Of a stretch of 64,000 bases of DNA, positions 26,190-35,969 are shown in pieces. The translations under genes were made by a program, and so were the position numbers. The stretch comes from SLJN01 sp964505385. Lineage in GTDB: Bacteria; Bacteroidota; Rhodothermia; Balneolales; Natronogracilivirgulaceae. The notes below the pieces were generated by a model that saw only the letters and a program-made list of their open reading frames with translations, had not been told where the DNA came from and did not search any database. The stretch spans positions 89,691-153,690 of the forward strand of contig CAZDIA010000001.1 of assembly GCA_964505385.1 (NCBI GenBank), read 5' to 3'. Every line of letters starts with the position of its first letter. The first letter of the stretch is position 1.

Positions 26190-26989
26190 GCTCAATTCTG
26201 GATCGAATAGTAGATCAGAAAAAAGAAGATTTAATTCTAAGAAAAAAAGAATTTAAAGCTTCTGATTATAGCAGTTTTCCGGGTTGGGAAAAGGATCGAA
26301 GTTCGCTTTCCGGCGCATTGAGCCGGAAAGGAGTTCAGATTATTGCCGAGTTGAAAAAAGCTTCTCCATCCAAAGGAGTTATCCGGGATGATTTTGATGT
26401 GACCCGGCTTGCCGGGGATTATATCACTAATGGAGCAGCGGCTTTGTCTGTGCTCACGGAGGAGCGATTTTTCAAGGGGAACCCGGATTATATGACTCAA
26501 CTTTCAGAAAGTGTACAGGTTCCGCTGCTTCGTAAAGATTTCATTTTCGATTTTTACCAGCTTCAGGAAGCCAGGGGCATTGGTGCGGATGCCGTACTTT
26601 TGATTGCAACTATAACCAGCGGCAATCAACTTATGGAACTGCACCATGCTGCTACCGAACTTGGACTGGAAACCTTAATCGAATGCTATGACCCGGAAGA
26701 GTTTTCCATGATTGATTTTAAATCAGCCGAAATTGTTGGGGTCAATAACCGCAATTTAAACACCTTTCAAGTAGATGTGCATCGTGGCATTGATGCACTG
26801 AAATCACTGCCGGATCATATTCTGACTGTTTCTGAGAGCGGTCTGTCCTCACCGGAGGATATCCGGCTTTTGCAATCGGAAAGTATTGACGCGGCATTGA
26901 TCGGCGAATACTTTATGCGGCAAAAAGAGCCTGGAAAGGCGCTTTGTAAATTAACAAGTATTGATTACGAGCCTGAATCTGACCGGTAA
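26186..26989 (+). CDS. trpC: Indole-3-glycerol-phosphate synthase
   Basis: 267 residues from the ATG at 26186, which overlaps the trpD stop by 4 bp; the frame is open further upstream but lies in trpD. A TIM-barrel enzyme converting CdRP to indole-3-glycerol phosphate. Motifs are IIAELKKASPSKG, the lysine strand VPLLRKDFIFDFYQ, the catalytic-Glu segments LIECYDPEE and VGVNNRNLNTF, and VSESGLSSPEDI. Not fused to trpF, unlike in enterobacteria. Confidence 0.97.
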   Translation: MSSILDRIVDQKKEDLILRKKEFKASDYSSFPGWEKDRSSLSGALSRKGVQIIAELKKASPSKGVIRDDFDVTRLAGDYITNGAAALSVLTEERFFKGNPDYMTQLSESVQVPLLRKDFIFDFYQLQEARGIGADAVLLIATITSGNQLMELHHAATELGLETLIECYDPEEFSMIDFKSAEIVGVNNRNLNTFQVDVHRGIDALKSLPDHILTVSESGLSSPEDIRLLQSESIDAALIGEYFMRQKEPGKALCKLTSIDYEPESDR

Positions 26990-27042
26990 AAGGTCTGTTT
27001 AGTAAGAATTTTTTAATGATCTAAAGTAAGCAAGTATTTTTT

Positions 27043-27714
27043 ATGCACACAGAAACCCGGCGAACTCAAATTAAAATTTGCGGCATCACGAGTCTTGAAG
27101 ATGCCAGATTTGCAAGCGGGGCTTTAAGCGATTATCTGGGATATATATTTTATCCGAAGAGTCCAAGGTACATCGAGCCGGCAAAAGCGGCCGCAATAAC
27201 CGAATGGGTCGAGGGTCCGGCAAATGTTGGTGTATTTGTAGATGCCGGAATCGATGAAGTCAACGAAACGGCACATCAATCCGGGATGGATATGGTTCAG
27301 CTGCACGGCACCGAGGTGCCCAATTACTGTGCTCTGATTGACAAACCTGTAATTAAATCATTTCGGATAGACGCTGAGATGACTGCCGATGAACTCAAAG
27401 AGGCGGTTGATCCATATTTAGAGCATGTTGATTATCTCTTGTTTGATACCAAAGATAAAAAACTGATGGGCGGCACCGGAAAAACGTTTGACTGGAGCGT
27501 ACTCAAAGAAATAGGTGAATCCTTGCCGTTTTTTCTGGCAGGCGGAATAAATAGCGGTAATGTTCGCGAGGCGGTAAAAACCGTTCAACCTTTTGCAGTT
27601 GACATATCCTCCGGTGTTGAGCTTGAGCCGGGCGTCAAGGATTTCGATAAACTAAGCACCTTGTTTGATGAGCTACGGGAAATTTGGGATTTACAGGAAT
27701 CAAATTCATTATAA
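27043..27714 (+). CDS. trpF: Phosphoribosylanthranilate isomerase
   Basis: 223 residues. Amadori rearrangement of PRA to CdRP. The general base C13 is in KICGITSLEDA; the phosphate/substrate segments are YIFYPKSPRY, VQLHGTE, LLFDTKDKKLMGGTGKTFDW, the glycine-rich FFLAGGINSGNV and VDISSGVE. Separated by 53 bp from trpC and 18 bp from trpB, in the operon order. Confidence 0.97.
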   Translation: MHTETRRTQIKICGITSLEDARFASGALSDYLGYIFYPKSPRYIEPAKAAAITEWVEGPANVGVFVDAGIDEVNETAHQSGMDMVQLHGTEVPNYCALIDKPVIKSFRIDAEMTADELKEAVDPYLEHVDYLLFDTKDKKLMGGTGKTFDWSVLKEIGESLPFFLAGGINSGNVREAVKTVQPFAVDISSGVELEPGVKDFDKLSTLFDELREIWDLQESNSL

Positions 27715-27732
27715 ACGAAATTACCTATTTAC

Positions 27733-28956
27733 ATGTCCACTCAGGAAGTTGCAAATACCTACAATTACCCCAATAAGCGCGGTTACTTTGGGAAATTCGG
27801 CGGAAAGTATGTGCCCGAAGTATTAATACCTGCGCTTGAGAAACTTGAAGAAGCGTACCTCAGGGCAAGAGAAAGCAAGGCTTTTCAGGCACGCTATCGG
27901 ATTATACTTCAAAAATATGTCGGTCGTGAAACCCCGCTCACATTCGCTTCGAGATTAACGCGGCACTATGGTAAAGCTAAAATCTACCTGAAACGGGAAG
28001 ATTTGTGCCATACCGGTGCACATAAAATTAACAATGCCATTGGGCAGGTGCTGCTTGCTCAAAGCATGGGAAAGGATCGGATTATAGCCGAAACAGGTGC
28101 GGGGCAACACGGTGTGGCAACAGCCACGGTTTGCGCAAAATTTGGTATGAACTGCATAATCTACATGGGTGAGGAAGATATGCGCCGGCAAAAACTCAAT
28201 GTGGATCGTATGCGATTACTTGGCGCTGATGTGCGACCGGTAAATAGCGGATCAAAGACGCTGAAAGATGCAACTAATGAGGCTATCCGGGATTGGGTTA
28301 CTAATGTGGAGGATACTTTCTATATCATCGGATCGGTAGTGGGGCCGCATCCGTATCCGATGATGGTTCGCGATTTTCAAAGAATTATCGGAGATGAGGT
28401 ACGCAGCCAGTTGTGGTCGGCAGAAAAGAAGCTTCCGGATTATCTCCTTGCCTGTCTTGGCGGTGGTTCCAATGCCATAGGAATGTTTTATCCGTTTTTG
28501 GATGAGGAGAGCATAAGAATAATCGGCATCGAAGCCGGCGGACTTGGAAAGGATACTGATCAAACAGCTGCAACATTGAGCATTGGCGCACCAGGTGTTT
28601 TGCATGGCTCCCGCAGTTTTCTGCTTCAGACTGAAGGCGGGCAAGTGCGTCTGCCGTACTCCATCAGCGCGGGTCTTGATTATCCAGGTATAGGGCCGGA
28701 GCACGCCCATCTTTTCGACAGCAAAAGGGTTGAATATTATGCCGTGGACGACAAAGAAGCTATGGAAGCTGTTAAACTAAGTTCGGCACTTGAAGGTATT
28801 ATACCTGCTATCGAAACGGCTCATGCAATGGCCTGGCTTGATCAACTGATGCCTGAAACAAGCGAAGATGAAGTTGTGGTTATCAATTTTTCCGGCCGGG
28901 GGGATAAAGATATGACTACTATCTCTGAATATCTAAACAACCAAAATCCGGCATGA
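27733..28956 (+). CDS. trpB: Tryptophan synthase beta chain
   Basis: 407 residues, the TrpB1 type. The PLP lysine is K98 in CHTGAHKINNAIGQ. The catalytic E is in AETGAGQHGVATA, the PLP phosphate loop is CLGGGSNAIGMF, and the tail reads NFSGRGDKDM. Joins indole and serine to give Trp, with the TrpA subunit whose gene starts after 1 bp. Confidence 0.98.
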   Translation: MSTQEVANTYNYPNKRGYFGKFGGKYVPEVLIPALEKLEEAYLRARESKAFQARYRIILQKYVGRETPLTFASRLTRHYGKAKIYLKREDLCHTGAHKINNAIGQVLLAQSMGKDRIIAETGAGQHGVATATVCAKFGMNCIIYMGEEDMRRQKLNVDRMRLLGADVRPVNSGSKTLKDATNEAIRDWVTNVEDTFYIIGSVVGPHPYPMMVRDFQRIIGDEVRSQLWSAEKKLPDYLLACLGGGSNAIGMFYPFLDEESIRIIGIEAGGLGKDTDQTAATLSIGAPGVLHGSRSFLLQTEGGQVRLPYSISAGLDYPGIGPEHAHLFDSKRVEYYAVDDKEAMEAVKLSSALEGIIPAIETAHAMAWLDQLMPETSEDEVVVINFSGRGDKDMTTISEYLNNQNPA

Positions 28957-28957
28957 A

Positions 28958-29794
28958 ATGACAGAACAATTCACTTCAAAAGCAGAAAACCGCATAGACC
29001 GTTTGTTTGCAAACCGGATGGAGCCTGAAAAAATAATGAGCATATTCGTGACTGCTGGCTTTCCGGACATTCAATCCTCAGCTCAGTTAGTTACCGCACT
29101 ATCTGATGCAGGTGCAGATCTCATAGAACTAGGTATGCCATTCAGCGATCCGCTTGCAGATGGACCTACTATTCAATATTCGAGTCAGGTGGCTATTGAA
29201 AACGGAACCGATCTAGATACGACGTTCGAGATAGTTGAACAGATTCGCGAAAACTCGGATGTACCGTTAGTTCTGATGGGTTATATAAACCCGATTTTAC
29301 ATTACGGGATAGAGCGATTTGTCGAAAATGCTGCAAAATCAGGGGTTGATGGTTTGATTCTGCCTGATGTTCCTCCCGAAGAGGCTGATGAGTTGAAAGC
29401 GGCAGCAGATCAAAACAGGTTGCATCTGATCTACCTGGTTGCTCCGAATACGTCCGATGAACGCATGCAGGTTATTGATGATCAAAGCAGTGGATTTGTT
29501 TACTGTGTTTCCGTAACGGGGGTTACAGGCGCGCGCGATGGTGAATCTGTTCAGCAATCCGTAAAACGTTTTATTGACCGGGTAAAAGAAAATATCACCC
29601 GAAACCCTGTTTTGATCGGATTTGGCATCACCTCCCATGAAGATGCGGTGCAGATCAGTGAGAGAGTGCAGGGCTTTGTGGTAGGTTCCGCTGTAATCAA
29701 CAAGATACGCGAAAATTATCCAAAACCTGAGTGGATAATGAAAACTGCTGATTTTGTTCAAAGTTTGAAGAGTGGCGAGTCAAAAACACAATAA
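28958..29794 (+). CDS. trpA: Tryptophan synthase alpha chain
   Basis: 278 residues. Cleaves indole-3-glycerol phosphate to indole and glyceraldehyde-3-phosphate. Catalytic residues E57 (in LIELGMPFSDP) and D68 (PLADGP) are present, as are the PILHYGIERF loop and phosphate-binding VGSAVINKI. Last Trp-biosynthetic gene. No terminator is seen before the DUF4837 gene 89 bp on. Confidence 0.97.
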   Translation: MTEQFTSKAENRIDRLFANRMEPEKIMSIFVTAGFPDIQSSAQLVTALSDAGADLIELGMPFSDPLADGPTIQYSSQVAIENGTDLDTTFEIVEQIRENSDVPLVLMGYINPILHYGIERFVENAAKSGVDGLILPDVPPEEADELKAAADQNRLHLIYLVAPNTSDERMQVIDDQSSGFVYCVSVTGVTGARDGESVQQSVKRFIDRVKENITRNPVLIGFGITSHEDAVQISERVQGFVVGSAVINKIRENYPKPEWIMKTADFVQSLKSGESKTQ

Positions 29795-29883
29795 AAATCT
29801 TATAGTTTACATTATCAGCGTAGTAGAACTGAAAATATGCCGCAATAGATACTAATGATATTAACTTATTACAGCGCAAGGCT

Positions 29884-30999
29884 ATGAAATTTAAATCAGC
29901 TTACATTTTATTATTTTTCGTTGGTGGTTTTTTGATGTTGACGGGATGTGAGGGAAGTGATTACCGTCAATCGGCGCAGGGAGATCGCTCAGAAATACTT
30001 GTTGTTATGGATTCAACCCGTTGGGACTCGGAAGCTGCAGATGCAGTCAGGGAAACGTTTGGTGAATATATCATGACATTGCCGCGACCCGAAGAACGCT
30101 TCGATTTGAGGTTTATAGATATTGACACGCAACGACAGCTGGACAGTGCACAAAGACATCGTAGTGTTATATTTGCCGCTCCACTTGATGAACAAAGCAA
30201 TGTAGGTGGATTCATTCGAAACAGCCTGAGTGAAGATATCAAAGAAAGAGTCGAGCGCGGCGATAATTTCGCTTTTCCTCTTGAGGACCGCTGGTACCGA
30301 GATCAATGGACACTGTTTTTAACCGGCAATAGTGATGAAGAGCTTGCGCAAAATATCAGGGATGATGGGTCTGATCTGGTCAGTACGCTTCATGATAAAA
30401 CCATCGAACGGTGGAAAAGATATGTATATCGAAGCGGCGAGCAGGTTGATAAAGCAGACTCACTTTGGGAAAACCATGGATTCCGTTTTCGGGTACAACA
30501 CGACTACCGCGTTGGGGTAGACACCACAAATTTTGTAACAATGCGTCGCCATCTGCATGATAATGACAGATGGTTATGGGCATGGTATAAAGAAGATGTA
30601 GAAGATACTGATTTTGTGGATTCAGATTGGATCCATGATATCAGAGACAGTTTAAATAAAAAATATATCCAGGGTTCCAGAGAAGATTCTTACGTGACTA
30701 CCGAGTTCCGCCGGCCGGTGGAAACAGAATCCGTCAATTTAAATGGCTACCCGGCCTATGAGACGCGCGGCACCTGGCAAATGACTAATGATCTGATGGG
30801 CGGGCCTTTCCTCAATTACACTATTTTCGACGAGGTCAATAATCGTGTATATATGCTTGAGTTTGCCCAATTTGCTCCGCGATATGAAAAGCGGCGGTTT
30901 GTATATCAGTTTGAGGCAATGGCCAGTACGTTTGAATCGGACAGCACACTGGCAGAGAGAGAAGACGAGTTATCGCTCAGATACTTTCAACAAGAGTAA
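29884..30999 (+). CDS. DUF4837 family lipoprotein
   Basis: 371 residues with a lipoprotein signal ending LTGC (C22) and the DUF4837 pattern known from Bacteroidota: SEILVVMDSTRWDSEAADAV near the start, a central FRFRVQHDYRVGVD, LWAWYK and RGTWQMTNDLMGGPFLNYTIFDE near the end. Function unknown; probably periplasmic and membrane-attached. It may be read from the trp transcript, or from a promoter in the 89-bp A/T-rich spacer. Confidence 0.85.
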   Translation: MKFKSAYILLFFVGGFLMLTGCEGSDYRQSAQGDRSEILVVMDSTRWDSEAADAVRETFGEYIMTLPRPEERFDLRFIDIDTQRQLDSAQRHRSVIFAAPLDEQSNVGGFIRNSLSEDIKERVERGDNFAFPLEDRWYRDQWTLFLTGNSDEELAQNIRDDGSDLVSTLHDKTIERWKRYVYRSGEQVDKADSLWENHGFRFRVQHDYRVGVDTTNFVTMRRHLHDNDRWLWAWYKEDVEDTDFVDSDWIHDIRDSLNKKYIQGSREDSYVTTEFRRPVETESVNLNGYPAYETRGTWQMTNDLMGGPFLNYTIFDEVNNRVYMLEFAQFAPRYEKRRFVYQFEAMASTFESDSTLAEREDELSLRYFQQE

Positions 31000-31002
31000 C
31001 AG

Positions 31003-31016
31003 TAACTGATCAGTTA
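31003..31016. promoter_or_regulatory. Perfect 14-bp palindrome between the DUF4837 gene and uvrC
   Basis: TAACTGATCAGTTA begins 4 bp after the upstream stop codon and lies 42 bp before the uvrC ATG. It may be an operator for a dimeric repressor of uvrC or a weak hairpin. No T-run follows, so it is not a terminator. Confidence 0.4.
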
Positions 31017-31058
31017 AAGTAAACCTCAGGCATGTAGAATTATAGCGGTTAATCAGAA

Positions 31059-32909
31059 ATGGGGGAAGAAGTAAATACGGCACTTCAGCAAAAGCTTGAA
31101 AATTTGCCGCTGAATCCCGGGGTTTATCAGTTTAAAGATCAACGTGGAACTGTTATATATGTAGGAAAAGCAAAGCGGCTTCGCCATCGCGTTCGGTCAT
31201 ATTTCCAACAGAGCCAACCGATAAGCGGCAAAATTGCGGTGATGGTTTCCAAAATATCCGACCTGGAAGTTATCGTAACCGACTCGGAAGCCGAAGCTCT
31301 GATTCTTGAAAATAATCTGATAAAAAAATATCAACCCCGGTACAACATCGCATACCGGGATGATAAATCCTATCCTTACATTTGTGTAACAAGAGATGAG
31401 CGGCCACGTGTTTTTCCCACACGGACTGTGATTCAGGATGGAAATCGCTACTACGGACCATACGATCATGTGGGAAAAATGCGAAATATGCTGGAGACTA
31501 TCCGCCAGACTTTTGGATTGTGCACCTGCGCATGCAGCCCCAAAATGATTGATCATCTCCAGGGATTGCCCAAATGGAAAAAATGTTTTGAGGATTATTT
31601 TGAAAACTGCTCTGTCGATATGCCTTTGGAGGAATACCAATCAACCATAGACAGAGTCATAAGGTTGCTGAATGGCAAGACAGAAGGGTTGATTCGGGAC
31701 TTAAAGGATGAGATGGAAATCAGTTCGAACGCGCTTGAATTTGAGAAGGCAGCCCAAATGAGGGATAGTATCCAGTCGCTGGAAAAGTACAGCCAAAAGA
31801 TGAAAATGGTTGATAAAGATGCCATCGACAGGGATATATTTGCGCTTGCATCCGAAACGGCTGAGAATATTGCCTGCGGGGTACTATTCAAAGTGCGTGA
31901 AGGCAAACTTATTGGCAGCTACCACAGGTTTCTGAAAAATATAGAAGGTATAGAAGAAGGGGATTTGCTGCAGTCGTTTATGGAAGATTACTATACCGGA
32001 ACAATCTCCGGCACTATTCCTGATGAAGTTCATGTCAGCCATGAAATTGATGATGATGAACCCCTGATGGAGTACTTGTGGCAGGAGCATGGCAAAAAAG
32101 TGCCGATACATCTTCCGAAAATCGGGGAGAAAGCACAGATGATGCGTATGGCCACTTCCAATGCAGAGTTGCAGCTAAAAGAATATATCCTCCAAAAGCA
32201 GAAGGCTGAAAAAGATCGCGTCCCCCACGTAATTAAAAGCTTGAAACGTGATATTGGCCTGGATAGATTACCGAGGAGAATTGAATGTATTGATAATTCT
32301 AATTTTCAGGGTAGCGAGCCTGTAGCATCTTTAGTCTGTTTTGTGGATGGAAAGCCTAAAAAAGGCGAGTATAAAAAATATTCCATCAAGACCGTAAAAG
32401 GTCCGGATGATTATGCATCCATGAGAGAAGTTATTTCCCGCCGATATGGCAGAATGAAAAAAGAAGGCAGTCATTTACCCGATTTGCTTGTGGTTGACGG
32501 CGGGAAAGGGCAGCTATCCAGTGGGGTTTCTGTATTGGAAGAGTTAGATATGCTGAATGATATTCCCATAGTAGGATTAGCAAAAAGGCTTGAGGAGGTT
32601 TTTATTCCTGGTAAGTCTGATCCGATAATGATCCCGAAGACGTCATCTTCGTTAAAACTACTCCAATATTTGAGAGATGAGGCCCACAGGTTTGCCATAA
32701 GCTTTCACCGGAAAAAAAGAAGTAAAAGCATGCTGAAAAGCAGCTTAACGGAAATTCCCGGTGTTGGGCCTAAAACTGCACAGAAACTTATTAGTGATTT
32801 CGGTTCAGTTAAACGAATACGAGAGGCAGACTTAGAAACTTTACAGAAAAAAGCCGGCCGACATACGGGTGAGCAGGTATACAGCTACTTTCATCAGGAG
32901 ACGGAATAA
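31059..32909 (+). CDS. uvrC: Excinuclease ABC subunit C
   Basis: 616 residues. The nucleotide-excision-repair nuclease that cuts on both sides of a lesion bound by UvrAB. The GIY-YIG domain (GVY 21-23 to YVG 34-36) makes the 3' cut. A four-Cys-like region CTCACSPK, the UVR motif (about 205-240), the RNase H-like domain with DNSNFQGSEPVASLV and LLVDGGKGQL (5' cut), and two C-terminal helix-hairpin-helix motifs (IPGVGPKTAQKLI) follow. Full length. Confidence 0.97.
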   Translation: MGEEVNTALQQKLENLPLNPGVYQFKDQRGTVIYVGKAKRLRHRVRSYFQQSQPISGKIAVMVSKISDLEVIVTDSEAEALILENNLIKKYQPRYNIAYRDDKSYPYICVTRDERPRVFPTRTVIQDGNRYYGPYDHVGKMRNMLETIRQTFGLCTCACSPKMIDHLQGLPKWKKCFEDYFENCSVDMPLEEYQSTIDRVIRLLNGKTEGLIRDLKDEMEISSNALEFEKAAQMRDSIQSLEKYSQKMKMVDKDAIDRDIFALASETAENIACGVLFKVREGKLIGSYHRFLKNIEGIEEGDLLQSFMEDYYTGTISGTIPDEVHVSHEIDDDEPLMEYLWQEHGKKVPIHLPKIGEKAQMMRMATSNAELQLKEYILQKQKAEKDRVPHVIKSLKRDIGLDRLPRRIECIDNSNFQGSEPVASLVCFVDGKPKKGEYKKYSIKTVKGPDDYASMREVISRRYGRMKKEGSHLPDLLVVDGGKGQLSSGVSVLEELDMLNDIPIVGLAKRLEEVFIPGKSDPIMIPKTSSSLKLLQYLRDEAHRFAISFHRKKRSKSMLKSSLTEIPGVGPKTAQKLISDFGSVKRIREADLETLQKKAGRHTGEQVYSYFHQETE

Positions 32910-33803
32910 TTATAAGTATCTTAATTTCCTATAAAAGCCATTGAGGTTGCTGCATGTGTTACTAATTGCCGTCAAACACAGCTGCAAGCCGTAACCCATG
33001 TTGAAACTACAATCACTCATTTTAGACAGCATAAAAATGGTGATAGAAGGGGACCGGGTTGTGAAATAATTATGCCAGATTGTCTTTCATCGGACAATGG
33101 CATTTCGGCAGAGTTAATACAATAAGTTGGATTTTGTATCAGACTATTACAGTTTATTTTTTGATTAATATTGGAGGAAACCGGGTTCCGGCTCGTCCGG
33201 CTGTTGTGTATCTGAATTATCTTACAAAAATGAGAAGATTAAATACAAGTTCGGCAAAATGAAGCAAAATGGCCGCTTTTTGAACTTTACAATTGGGTGA
33301 AAATTTATTATAATGGACTAAATCTAAATTATAGGCAAAACCGGAAATTTAAATCAAAACTCTTATTTGAACAGATAGCTACCTCAATCAAAGTTCATCA
33401 ATTTGGCACGAAATTTGATTCATGTATGAGTAAGCAAGGAATAAAAACCTGTTCAATAAAAAATTAAATTGTTTGGCTGTAGGTGGAATAAGTTGAGTTT
33501 TGATAAAAGCGATGGGCAGTTAAGTTGGCTGCTGAACTATTTTCTACTTCATCTGACAATTGAAATGAAATTTGTAACATAATTGTTTTAATGATAAAGT
33601 AGCTACAGATACTTAATATTTAAAGTATCAATAAAGTTTTTTGCAAACTTTGTTAGGTATATCCCGGTTGCGGGGTGTTGTATTGTAGAGTAAAGTATAA
33701 AGCGACAATACAGCTAGATAAATCAAACTAAGACATTAAACAAAAAAACAAGGCACAGGTAAACGGCAATAACAAAAAAAAGCCTGGCGTTAGGAAGGTT
33801 AAC
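32910..33803. other. 894-bp intergenic region with one strong hairpin
   Basis: No convincing gene; the open frames here are short, start at TTG or GTG and have no family resemblance. A hairpin, ATGCC-(AG)-ATTGTC / GACAAT-GGCAT with an 8-nt loop (33072-33103), lies 160 bp past uvrC without a T-run. TGGCACG at 33404 resembles a -24 box but its -12 partner is TTGA. The last 150 bp presumably hold the promoter of the sigma-factor operon. A small RNA is possible in this unusually long spacer. Confidence 0.4.
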
Positions 33804-34430
33804 ATGAGTAACAATAAGAAAAACATAAGACTTTCGGAGCTTGACGATCAGCAATTAGTGAGGCTGTACCGGCGAGAGGGCAGTGAAAAAGCGTTTCGTG
33901 AGCTGCTTAACCGTCACCAGTCCAAAATCTATTCTTACATCTATAGCATGGTGGGCAATCAGGAAGTAGCTAATGATATCTTCCAGGAGACCTTTACCAA
34001 GGTCATTACGAAAATGGATGAAACTTACAATGAGCAAGGTAAGTGGATTGCATGGGTAATGAGAATTGCTCACAACGCAACTATAGATTATCTGCGAAAG
34101 AAAAAGCGGTTCGTCGACGTTAACTCTAATGACGATCCGGACTATGACTTTTACGAGCGTTTGCCGGATGATGATTTAGAGGATGCCCAGCTTACTATTG
34201 AAAAAGGTGAAGCGATGGGCAGTCTCATGAAACACATAAACGAACTGCCTAAAGAGCAGCGAGAAGTCGTGATGCTCCGCCACTATTATGAGATGTCTTT
34301 CAAAGAAATTGCAGAACTTACAGATGTGTCTATCAACACGGCACTAGGCAGGATGCGGTATGCTTTGATTAATCTCAGAAAAATGTTTGATAAAGAACAT
34401 GGAAAAGAATCAAAATACGCCCAACGGTGA
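33804..34430 (+). CDS. ECF-family RNA polymerase sigma factor
   Basis: 208 residues. Sigma-2 region about 35-105 (FRELLNRHQSKIYSYIYSMVG...DIFQETFTKVI, then AWVMRIAHNATIDYLRKKKR) and sigma-4 about 140-195 (LPKEQREVVMLRHYYEMSFKEIAELTDVSINTALGRMRYAL). GGAAGG sits 5 bp before the ATG as a plausible ribosome site. The next gene, a membrane protein, overlaps by 32 bp and is its likely anti-sigma partner. The regulon cannot be told from the window. Confidence 0.93.
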   Translation: MSNNKKNIRLSELDDQQLVRLYRREGSEKAFRELLNRHQSKIYSYIYSMVGNQEVANDIFQETFTKVITKMDETYNEQGKWIAWVMRIAHNATIDYLRKKKRFVDVNSNDDPDYDFYERLPDDDLEDAQLTIEKGEAMGSLMKHINELPKEQREVVMLRHYYEMSFKEIAELTDVSINTALGRMRYALINLRKMFDKEHGKESKYAQR

Positions 34431-34995
34431 TGACCTGTGCATTAAGTATGTAATGAATGAGTTAGATCCCTCTGAAATCCATATTATTCGCAAAGAGATG
34501 GATGAAGATGAGGATCTACTCATAGAAATTGAATGTCTGAGTCGGACATGGGGGAAAATCAGGCAACTGCCCGATGTTGAACCGCCTGCTAATGTTTCAG
34601 AAGCTGTAGTTCAGCAAGCCTTACACCATCACCAAATGTCAAATAAGCCTTATTGGCGCGGCTCACTAAGCAACACCACTTTGATGGCCGCTGCCGCGGC
34701 CGTAATTTTCGGACTTTCTATCGGGGTGGCAAACTTTTACCCGCAGCTAATTGGTTTTACTGCCGGAGGTGAAGGAGGTGAGAGTGTTGCTTCGATGGAA
34801 GAACAACACATAGAACCTTGGGTAGATAATAATAATATCCTGCACTTGAATGCTTCCGAAGCCGGCTTTTCCATATCCTCCATCGATAGCACGACACACA
34901 GTGGCTTGGATCAATTGCAGATGTTTGATAGCCATAACTTGCTGAATAATACGAATCAAGGCACTATTCAATTAACCAGGACTCAACCAAAATAA
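34399..34995 (+). CDS. Putative anti-sigma factor, single membrane helix
   Basis: 198 residues from the ATG at 34399 (a TTG four codons upstream is less likely). The N-terminal domain (1-85) is acidic and helical, resembling anti-sigma cytosolic domains (DLCIKYVMNELDPSEI...). One membrane helix (TTLMAAAAAVIFGLSIGVANFY, about 95-115) and a 75-residue outer domain follow. There is no zinc-binding HxxxCxxC motif. The overlap with the ECF sigma gene implies coupled synthesis. The function is inferred from context. Confidence 0.7.
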   Translation: MEKNQNTPNGDDLCIKYVMNELDPSEIHIIRKEMDEDEDLLIEIECLSRTWGKIRQLPDVEPPANVSEAVVQQALHHHQMSNKPYWRGSLSNTTLMAAAAAVIFGLSIGVANFYPQLIGFTAGGEGGESVASMEEQHIEPWVDNNNILHLNASEAGFSISSIDSTTHSGLDQLQMFDSHNLLNNTNQGTIQLTRTQPK

Positions 34996-35077
34996 TACCT
35001 CTGATCATTCGCTACAATTAATCCCTTCCTCAAAACCAAATCCTTTTTTACTGCTCTACATAGAATGTAGGAGGTGC

Positions 35078-35108
35078 TTTGTTTGTTGAACCTTCCCGCT
35101 TATATTTA
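35078..35108 (+). promoter_or_regulatory. Candidate Bacteroidota-type promoter of parA
   Basis: TTTG (35078-35081), 19 bp, TATATTTA (35101-35108), one base off the TAnnTTTG consensus. The parA ATG is 38 bp downstream. Confidence 0.55.
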
Positions 35109-35145
35109 GAGGAAGCTATATTAACAATCAACGGGTACCATATTT

Positions 35146-35940
35146 ATGGGAAAAATTATATCAGTAGCGAATCAAAAAGGTGGTGTGGGCAAAACGACCA
35201 CTGCAATTAATCTTGCCGCAAGTCTGGCTGCAATAGAACATTCTACGCTACTAATTGATATTGATCCCCAAAGTAATTCAACAAGTGGGTGTGGTATAGA
35301 TTCGAATAATGTAGAGCATTCCATTTACGAATTAATGATGGGTAGTTGCAAACCCGAAGATACCATTTCTCGAACGGAAATGCCGTATCTCGATGTGCTG
35401 CCATCACATATAAATCTCGTTGGAGCTGAAATCGAGATGGTTGATAAGCCTCAGAGAGAGGAAGTGTTGCGTGAAGCTATCAAAGGACTTGGTGATCAGT
35501 ACGATTTTATTATCATTGACTGCCCGCCTTCTCTAGGCCTGCTGACCATCAATGCGCTTACCGCATCCGACTCTGTAATGATTCCTGTGCAATGCGAATA
35601 TTTTGCGCTTGAAGGTCTCGGACAGCTGCTCAATACAATCAAAATAGTTGTGCAGCATTTGAATCCTAACCTCGATATTGAAGGTGTGGTATTAACGATG
35701 TACGATACCCGGACACGACTCTCCAATCAGGTAGCCGAGGAAGTTAAACGTTATTTTGATGACCGTGTTTACGAATCTGTAATTGCCAGAAATATTCGAC
35801 TTGCTGAAGCTCCGAGTTTTGGAAAGCCTGTAATTTTATATGATTCGGGAAGTATCGGATCCAAGTGTTATCTTGCATTGGCACGTGAGCTTATTACTAA
35901 AAACAAAAAACTATTTAAGGATAGCCCTGTTTTCGCGTAA
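35146..35940 (+). CDS. parA: Chromosome-partitioning ATPase ParA/Soj
   Basis: 264 residues. Deviant Walker A KGGVGKTT (11-18), then IDIDPQSNSTSG, Walker B FIIIDCPPSLG and the ParA tail EAPSFGKPVILYD. It lacks an N-terminal HTH, so it is the chromosomal Soj type. Paired with parB 29 bp downstream. No parS consensus was recognised in the window. Confidence 0.96.
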   Translation: MGKIISVANQKGGVGKTTTAINLAASLAAIEHSTLLIDIDPQSNSTSGCGIDSNNVEHSIYELMMGSCKPEDTISRTEMPYLDVLPSHINLVGAEIEMVDKPQREEVLREAIKGLGDQYDFIIIDCPPSLGLLTINALTASDSVMIPVQCEYFALEGLGQLLNTIKIVVQHLNPNLDIEGVVLTMYDTRTRLSNQVAEEVKRYFDDRVYESVIARNIRLAEAPSFGKPVILYDSGSIGSKCYLALARELITKNKKLFKDSPVFA

Positions 35941-35969
35941 CTTAAAACTGTACATTTTCTTATTATCAT

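Noticed and set aside
33080..33262. 60-residue open frame in the spacer after uvrC
   Set aside because: Starts at TTG inside a hairpin, has no ribosome site or family pattern, and composition unlike neighbouring proteins.
33404..33419. Sigma-54-like box TGGCACGAAATTTGAT upstream of the ECF sigma gene
   Set aside because: The -24 half is perfect but the essential GC at -12 is GA, and the next gene starts about 385 bp later.
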